Shown piece after piece: positions 7,580 through 12,366 of a stretch of 12,366 nt of DNA. Source of the DNA: Lindgomyces ingoldianus (Eukaryota; Ascomycota; Dothideomycetes; Pleosporales; Lindgomycetaceae). Position 1 is the stretch's first letter. Each line of letters begins with the position of its first letter. A program made the position numbers and the translations under genes. The stretch covers positions 685,224 through 697,589 of the forward strand of contig NW_022985168.1 of NCBI RefSeq assembly GCF_010093535.1, in the 5' to 3' direction. The notes below the pieces were generated by a model, which was given only the letters and a program-made list of their open reading frames with translations, was not told the DNA's origin and searched no databases.

Positions 7580-9000
7580 CTCTACTTTATTAATAGTAAT
7601 TCTAGGAGGTTTTAAAAGTTTTTATCTTAAAAGTAGATTTTAAAAGTCTTTATAAAGCATATTTAGTGTAAAAATGTTATATATCTTTAACTTTAAAAGT
7701 AGCTTTAGGTAGTACAAGTTTCTAACTTATTTAAGTACCTTAAAAAGGCTTTTTTATTATTTAGATAGTTTTTAGCTAGGTTTTTAAATAGCTAGGTTTT
7801 TAGTGTCTAGGTAGACTATGTTGCTAACCTTTTAGTTAACTAGCTAGTAGTAGCAGTTAACTATAATTTACATCTAATCTTAGGCCTTTTTTATATAGGT
7901 CTTAGCTAACTTCTAGGCTGCGTGCATGTAAGTTGCTAATGCTAGGGCATTCTTCTAATTTAACTTATCTGTGGCTGTGATAAGTTCTATAGAATGTTTC
8001 TAGTCCTAGCTTTAACATAGTTTAAAGCTGTATAGGACTTAATACAAAAACATTTTAATTATTGTATAAAGTAAAGTTATTTAAGCCTAATTAATTAGAG
8101 GTAGTAAGAAACTCTAGTTGTCTTAGTAAAAAAATATAAAAGGCCTTAGTCTTTAATTAATATATTTATTTATAATCTTTGTTTAGCTATCTATTTCCTT
8201 ATAATAGGCAGTAAAAAGCTTAACTTTTACACTTAAAATTTAATAAAATTTAGACTAAAAACTAGATATAAACTAAGGTCCTTAATTAAAAATAATAGTT
8301 TTAGGTGTGTAGCTAAAACAGTACACCTATTAAATAAACAAAGTAGCTATTTTTTAAGTGTTAATTATTTTATAGCAGGGGATAAAAATAGCTTATTTTA
8401 ATAAGTAATTAATTATAACTATAATCTAATTATATCTAGACTTATCTTTAAAAAACTTTTTAAAGTTAATGCATAAGTGCTGCATTAGTTAAGCAGAAAT
8501 TAGTAGGGGGTAAATAAAGCCTAGAGTTTAGGTCTATTTTAAATAAGCTTTATAATAAAAGAAGTAATTTTATATATATTATTTGCAAGTAGCCTCTATA
8601 CCTTTTTAGTAGTACTTTTAGGACAGTAACTAATAAGTCTTAGTAGCACTAGGGTGTGCTAAAGATACTTAATTATAGACTTTTTAGATAAGTTAGGTGC
8701 ACAGTAGCAAGTCTACTAGAACACATAAACAGTTAGCATAAAAGAGTAGTCTATTTCTTATCTAATAATAGTAGAGTAGAAGTTCTTACTTCTACATAAA
8801 AAAGGCTTAATTCTTTTAAAGTAATATATTAATTAATTTTAAAAAATTTAAAGACATAACCTAGTTTAGTTCTTTTATAACATTTAGCGTAGCTGCTTAA
8901 GTTATTGTTTAAGCAATATAGTACTAGGCTAGTTTAGAGTTAATTTAGGGGTGCAGTTAGTGCAGTTCTAGTAAGACTCTTAACTTATTATTAGTTTAAG
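7580..9000 (-). pseudogene. Integrase remnant of the gypsy element
   Basis: The N-terminal HHCC zinc motif lies at about 8530-8662. A-H-P-S-A-T-K-T-Y (within 8624-8662) keeps one His, and the Cys-x-x-Cys pair downstream reads Tyr. Catalytic residues: Asn at 8465-8467, Asn at 8285-8287 and Lys at 8177-8179, in place of Asp, Asp, Glu. The second and third are exactly 36 codons apart, so the D-35-E spacing is intact. Around them, F-I-P-C (about 8380) and the Phe-rich 'QF.S.FW'-like block after 8285 fit gypsy integrases. A GPY/F-type module is visible at about 7600-7820, with V-Y-L-D at its start and I-Y-N-I-F near 7690. Many TAA/TAG codons interrupt the frame. Confidence 0.87.
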
Positions 9001-9049
9001 CTACTTTTAAATTTTCTACATCTTATTTATAATAACTAAGAATGTCTGC

Positions 9050-9545
9050 CTTAGTGTTGTTCTTACTAGAGGTGTACTTAATTTAGAAGTAATACTAAGC
9101 TAACTTTTTAGCTTAACAAACCTAATAAGCATTTAGCACTTTTGTTATTATAAAGTACTTTAATAAATAATAATTAGTATATACTAAGGTGCTTATTACT
9201 ATAGATGTAAGCTTAGCTTTTTATTATTTAAACACAGTAACAATTGCAAATAGCTCTTTATTATATATCTTCTAGTTTAGCTCTAAACTAGATAGGACTT
9301 TACTATAGAATAATATAAAGCACTAATTTTTATCTACTTGTTTCTGAAAAAGGACTTTTACTACTACCTTATTAAAAGTGTTAGTTTTAATTTTAGTTTA
9401 CAACATAAAGTTAAAATAGTAAAGTGTAGGTATACTTAGTAGCGTAGACTTTAGCTTTTTAAAAGCTACGTTACACTCTAAAGTCTATTTAAAAAAAGTA
9501 GTAAGGCTCTAAAGCATAATAATTAGTTTTGCTATATAAAAGAAT
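9050..9545 (-). pseudogene. RNase H remnant of the gypsy element
   Basis: RNase H degrades the RNA strand during replication. A-F-K-K-L-K (about 9455-9472) is the usual lead-in. The first catalytic Asp, in the family pattern E-T-D-A-S, reads Asn (9380-9382) in a K-T-N-T-F context. The second acid, Glu in N-K-E-L-F-A-I-V, survives (9254-9256). The T-D-H block reads T-N-Y (Asn at 9173-9175), followed by L-L-K-Y-F-I-I-T-K (to about 9143). It continues in frame from the reverse transcriptase and into the integrase, separated by a D-I-L-S linker near 9012-9024. Confidence 0.85.
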
Positions 9546-9559
9546 TTTAGAATAAATTG

Positions 9560-10400
9560 CTAATAGAATCTAGTAAAGCCTAGAAAGGATTTCACACCTG
9601 TTACAGTAGTAGGCGCCTGCTAGTTGCGTAGCACCTCTACTTTCTCTAGGTTAACTTTTAGTCTTTTATTTAAAAGTATATAGCTAAGATACCTTATTTA
9701 AGTAACATAGAATTTGCTTTTTTTAATCTCTACTTATAATCCTACTTACTATAGCCTTTCTAAAACTTTTTTAATATAAAGGATATAAGTTACCTTATCT
9801 TTAGAGTAAATAAGAATGTTATTAAGATAAGTAATATAGAAATTATCTAGATAGTTAATTAATACATTATTTATATAGCACTAGTAAGTTACTAGACTAT
9901 TACATAATCTAAAAGGCAAAACTTTACACTTATAGGTTTTATATTATGTCTAAAAGGTAGTACACTTTTTAGAGCTTAGATCTATCCTAATCTTATTAAA
10001 AGCTATGTAAATATTAAACTTAGTAAAGATTACTGCCTTAGTAAGTCTTAACAGGAGTTTATTTATATATAGTATTAGATACACATTCTTACAGGTAAGA
10101 GTGTTAAGTTTATAGTAATTAACGCAGATATGTAAGTTGCTATTTAGTTTTTGTACATAAAAAATAAAAGATGTAAAAGGGCTTTAACTCTGCTTAATAA
10201 AGCTATATTTTAAATTATTTATAACATATTTCTTTATTACCTCTAGCTTCTTAAGGTTCTGTTTGTACAACAGACTGTAACTATTAGAAAGAGGCTTTAT
10301 AAGGACAATCTTGTAGTTATATAGACAATGTACTAGTAGCTAGTAAGCTGCTATGTAGCTAAATACATCTTAGTACTAATAGTATTTAGCAGGCAATTAG
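9560..10400 (-). pseudogene. Reverse transcriptase remnant of the gypsy element
   Basis: Minus strand from about 10,400: L-P-A-K-Y-Y and D-V-F-S open the pol homology. S-P-F-T-S-F (about 10,170-10,190) and I-C-V-N-Y (about 10,115-10,130) correspond to the fingers region, where the family has C-V-D-Y-R. The first catalytic Asp block reads F-T-K-F-N (Asn at 10,013-10,015). L-P-F-R-L-C-N at 9899-9919 is the 'LPFGL.NAP' block with Gly changed to Arg. The active-site box Y-L-N-N-I-L-I-Y-S at 9803-9829 has both Asp codons turned to Asn (9818-9823). All three polymerase aspartates are therefore lost by G-to-A transitions, on top of multiple stops. Confidence 0.93.
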
Positions 10401-10980
10401 AGGTTTACTAATGCTTTAGTTTTATGTTTAGTGTCTAACTATAAGGCTTACTTATCTTTAATTAACTACTTAATTTTATAGATAAAAGTTAAAAAAAACT
10501 TATTTTCTTTTTTTTTATGTTAAAATAAAAAGCATTTACTAAAATTAAAGTAATAGTAGCTAAATAGACCTTCTTTAGACTTGTTCTAGACTTCTTAATA
10601 AATAAGCAGAAAAACAATTTAAGTGTCTTTAGACTATAAATAATAGAAGATCTGTATAATTTTAGTAGCCTTAGTAAACTCTTAGTGCAGTAGATTGTTA
10701 GGCTGCATAACTACTAAAATTAGTCTTTTTCCTATAGTGTGTTGTATTATTTAATATCTAGCTCTACTTTTTTATTATGCGTAGGCTAGGTTAATTGCAT
10801 AAGCAAGGGCAGTAAAGGTTTAAAATACTACAACAGTTTATAAATAATCTGTAAAAGCAAAGCTTGCTTAGAGTAATTGTTGCAACTACTAATTAAAGAG
10901 TAATAAGAAGCAAGTCTATTAACTATAAGAGGTTTATAAAGAGCTTAGGCGCTAAGTGTCTTAGGCTGCTTGTCTGAAAC
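10401..10980 (-). other. Upstream pol/gag region of the gypsy element, unresolved
   Basis: The frame of the reverse transcriptase continues upstream through this stretch with frequent TAA/TAG codons and some protein-like segments (for example around 10,670-10,800), where protease and the end of gag would be expected. I could not find the protease D-S/T-G triad, a CCHC knuckle or any capsid motif, even allowing for mutation. It may be a divergent linker or unrelated AT-rich DNA. Confidence 0.35.
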
Positions 10981-10984
10981 ACAG

Positions 10985-11024
10985 GCGCGACACCAGGCCT
11001 ATGTGCGCGACAGTAGGTCTCTGC
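10985..11024 (+). repeat. 20-bp GC-rich direct repeat at the right edge of the mutated block
   Basis: GCGCGACACCAGGCCTATGT (10985-11004) is followed by a related 20-mer (11005-11024) starting GCGCGACAG; 14 of 20 positions agree. It lies where the heavily mutated DNA gives way to more normal sequence and keeps CCA and CGA sites, so it has escaped the mutation process. Confidence 0.5.
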
Positions 11025-11159
11025 GCTCTTCTTACGCAACAGTAATAGTTAGCGTATTAAAGTAAGTTATCTAGGTTAAAGAATAGTTACAGCATAATGC
11101 TTAGCAAAGTAGTATTAGACAGGTAATAGACATATAATAATAACATTTAACTATAGCAT
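11025..11159. other. Intergenic, nothing recognised
   Basis: AT-rich DNA without motifs, repeats or coding signal that I can support on either strand. Confidence 0.5.
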
Positions 11160-11400
11160 GTAACTAATCTGTTTGCAGTAGTAACACTTAGATGTGTTGT
11201 TACTATAGTTGCACAATAGTTAGATGTGTTGTCACACAATAGTTAGATGCGTTAGCACTATAGTTGTATGCATCTCAGCACAGTCTGTTGCTAAGACCCA
11301 CCTAATTATTTCGCATATATATAGACTCTTGTAAAGGACTCCTCTAGCAATACATTTAATGCAGTTCCTTATGTCTCTAGTGCCTTACATAGCTTCACAT
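11160..11400 (+). promoter_or_regulatory. LTR-like promoter segment with repeated upstream sites and TATA box
   Basis: Three imperfect copies of TTAGATG(T/C)GTT begin at 11188, 11220 and 11243, two of them with an ACTATAGTTG partner (11202-11211 and about 11257-11266). They are followed by CATATATATAG at 11314-11324 and then GACTCTTGTAAAGGACTCC. Upstream repeats, TATA box and a short transcribed part resemble the U3-R layout of fungal copia LTRs in + orientation, so this may be a solo or partial LTR of a third element. No second copy, terminal TG...CA pair or target duplication was established. Confidence 0.35.
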
Positions 11401-11460
11401 AATCACTAACACACTAATATAGCTAATGCTAATCCCTAACACACTAATATAGCTAAAAAA
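11401..11460 (+). repeat. 30-bp tandem duplication
   Basis: 11401-11430 and 11431-11460 agree at 25 of 30 positions. The core, 11406-11426 and 11436-11456, starts CTAACACACTAATATAGC and is identical. It lies directly downstream of the LTR-like segment. Confidence 0.8.
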
Positions 11461-11800
11461 GTAAATAATAGCTAGCTCTAGCTTTTAACGCGTTTCTGCC
11501 CTTGCAATAGCCTTTCTTTATCACAGTTATGTTACAGCTATCTAACCCCTGAGTACCCTAAGGGCTTGGCACAGGGTATATAGGCTCCTCAGCCTCTGTA
11601 CCTCTGCCTCTAACCCTAAGGTTTACTCTCTCTTGTTACCCCCCTATCCTACATTCCCTCTTTATAACCTGTTTTTTCTGCTTAATACCTCTTACATCCT
11701 CCTCTTTGCACCTTGCGGTCTCTAGCGTTGTGTAATAAGGTAGACGCCCCGCCTGCTAAGCTAATACTATGCAACTTTCCCTACTATACTAAAAGGTACG
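11461..11800 (+). promoter_or_regulatory. Pyrimidine-rich promoter-like region with TATA box
   Basis: GGTATATAGG at 11575-11584 follows the GC-balanced CCCTGAGTACCCTAAGGGCTTGG segment. A C/T-rich tract (11590-11720) comes next, as is common around transcription starts in filamentous fungi and in retrotransposon LTRs. The region keeps TGA, TGG and CCR sites and is not heavily mutated. No coding frame follows in the + direction within the window. It may be an LTR fragment rather than a host promoter. Confidence 0.3.
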
Positions 11801-11802
11801 CA

Positions 11803-11829
11803 CAGGAATACTTAAGCTAAGTATTCCTG
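11803..11829. repeat. Perfect 12-bp hairpin
   Basis: CAGGAATACTTA, AGC, TAAGTATTCCTG: perfect arms of 12 bp with a 3-nt loop, followed immediately by CATATATATATAG (11830-11842). Mixed composition makes chance unlikely. It could be a protein-binding palindrome upstream of a TATA box or a transposon terminus. Confidence 0.8.
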
Positions 11830-11842
11830 CATATATATATAG
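11830..11842 (+). promoter_or_regulatory. TATA-like box next to the hairpin
   Basis: CATATATATATAG, close in sequence to the box at 11314-11324. No gene start is evident downstream, so its use as a promoter is conjecture. Confidence 0.3.
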
Positions 11843-12114
11843 ATAATGCTAGAGCTAGCACTAGCACTAGTGGTTGTCTCTAGTCTAGCCTAAACCTCTA
11901 TAAGCGAGAGAAGGCCACGTGGTTAACTGTGCCTACCTTGTTACATGTTGCGCCTGTTCCTTTCACTGCCTAATACTGCCACACTATGCCTAATACTGCT
12001 ACCTAATATCTTTAATTTAATTGTTTTAGCATTAAAGCTCTAGTTGTAGAGCTGCAGCTTGTGTAGTTTGTTGCCTCTGCAGGAATTTCTTAGAGTGCTA
12101 GGGAGCCCTAGCGC
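11843..12114. other. Mildly mutated DNA, no clear gene
   Basis: It contains a CTAGCACTAGCACTAG run (about 11858-11870), a CACGTG palindrome near 11917 and the repeated phrase GCCTAATACTGC(C/T)AC (about 11969 and 11989). On the minus strand a short protein-like stretch (KKFLQRQQTTQAAALQLEL, about 12,047-12,103) is open but isolated; no family was recognised. Confidence 0.35.
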
Positions 12115-12138
12115 TGCCTCTGCCTCTGCCTCTGCCTC
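12115..12138 (+). repeat. (TGCCTC)4 microsatellite
   Basis: Four perfect hexamer copies, followed by TC. On the minus strand this would read as Arg-Gly, Gln-Arg or Ala-Glu repeats depending on frame. Confidence 0.9.
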
Positions 12139-12300
12139 TCTATCGCTGCAAAGATTAATGTAGTACATGTAATACCTTAACAAGTTGTTTTGCTTACACA
12201 ACTGCTAGTTTAGCTTCTTTAACTACTGTTTAAATATAATAGGCTAATGCCTAGAGATGTTAGTAAGAGATTACCTACTAGAGTTAAGAAATGCATAAAG
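12139..12300. other. AT-rich spacer, nothing recognised
   Basis: Mutated-looking AT-rich DNA between the microsatellite and the terminal minisatellite. No motif or frame is supported. Confidence 0.5.
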
Positions 12301-12366
12301 TAAATTGCAGTAAATTGCAGTAAACTACAGCAAATTGCAGCAAACTACAGCAAATTGCAGCAAACT
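12301..12366 (+). repeat. 10-bp minisatellite, continues beyond the window
   Basis: At least 6.6 head-to-tail copies of (T/C)AAA(T/C)T(G/A)CAG. Four unit types occur: TAAATTGCAG, TAAACTACAG, CAAATTGCAG and CAAACTACAG. Every difference between copies is a C/T or G/A transition, and the TT-G and CT-A variants alternate. The array is cut by the window edge, so its true length is unknown. Confidence 0.92.

Larger units (their letters stand above)
7331..10980 (-). mobile_element. Ty3/gypsy chromovirus pol region, RIP-inactivated, boundaries incomplete
   Basis: Read on the minus strand, this gives reverse transcriptase, RNase H, integrase, GPY/F-type C-terminal module and chromodomain, the order of Ty3/gypsy chromoviruses. 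All recognised motifs from about 10,400 down to 7331 share one frame (plus-strand triplets starting at 2 modulo 3), so about 3.07 kb has no net indel. Frame stops are TAA/TAG and no Trp codon remains. The coding signal fades above about 10,400: the frame reads on to about 10,978 but no protease, zinc knuckle or gag motif was recognised, and the composition changes at about 10,980. No LTR pair or target duplication was found, so both ends are uncertain and the element is probably truncated or interrupted. Confidence 0.88.

Noticed and set aside
7331..10980. Alternative reading of the minus-strand element as a second copia copy
   Set aside because: The order is reverse transcriptase, RNase H, integrase, chromodomain, and the boxes (Y-L-N-N-I-L-I-Y-S, L-P-F-R-L-C-N) are of the gypsy type.
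11461..11800. Host gene promoter with coding sequence downstream
   Set aside because: No open frame, intron-exon pattern or recognisable protein follows on the + strand before the window ends.
11530..11946. Candidate 417-bp LTR from TGTTACAGC to TTGTTACA
   Set aside because: The ends look LTR-like but the flanking 5-bp sequences do not match and no second copy exists in the window.

Overview
This window looks like a transposon graveyard from a filamentous ascomycete (Pezizomycotina) in which Repeat-Induced Point mutation (RIP) has been at work. Most of it (about 115-10,970) is AT-rich and full of TAG, TAA and CTA, with no long open frame on either strand. Two retrotransposon polyproteins of fungal families can still be read by eye if in-frame TAA/TAG codons are treated as mutated sense codons. 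No intact host protein gene, rRNA, tRNA or CRISPR array was recognised.

Layout: (1) 1-about 115 is a short GC-balanced, unmutated left edge. About 116-216 is AT-rich, already mutated DNA. (2) 217-6756 is a complete Ty1/copia-type LTR retrotransposon on the + strand. It has two 280-bp LTRs (217-496 and 6477-6756) and a perfect 5-bp target-site duplication, CTTTA. Its leader carries a 261-bp tandem duplication. One degenerate frame from about 1091 to 6136 encodes Gag, protease, integrase, reverse transcriptase and RNase H. (3) 6762-7330 is mutated DNA of uncertain origin with a 61-nt near-pure purine tract. (4) 7331-about 10,400 (minus strand) is the pol region of a Ty3/gypsy chromovirus: reverse transcriptase, RNase H, integrase and C-terminal chromodomain, again in one frame. 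Its gag, protease and LTRs were not found. (5) About 10,980-12,366 is much less mutated. It holds LTR- or promoter-like DNA with three TATA-like boxes, several short repeats, a perfect 12-bp hairpin and, at the right edge, a 10-bp minisatellite that runs out of the window.

The two elements were destroyed in the same way. Both reading frames are free of net frameshifts, both keep the D-35-E integrase spacing, and both have their catalytic acids changed to Asn or Lys by G-to-A transitions. The 18 differences between the copia LTRs are all transitions. In the heavily mutated parts C survives before A or G almost only after a purine: TCA, CCA, TGA and TGG have all but vanished while ACA, GCA, TGT and TGC remain. 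This is a sharper context than plain CpA. It accounts for the loss of every Trp codon and for all stops being TAA or TAG.

A likely history (inference): an older repeat and the gypsy element were mutated first, copia then inserted at CTTTA into already mutated DNA, and a later round mutated copia from the inside outward, leaving the outer halves of its LTRs comparatively intact.
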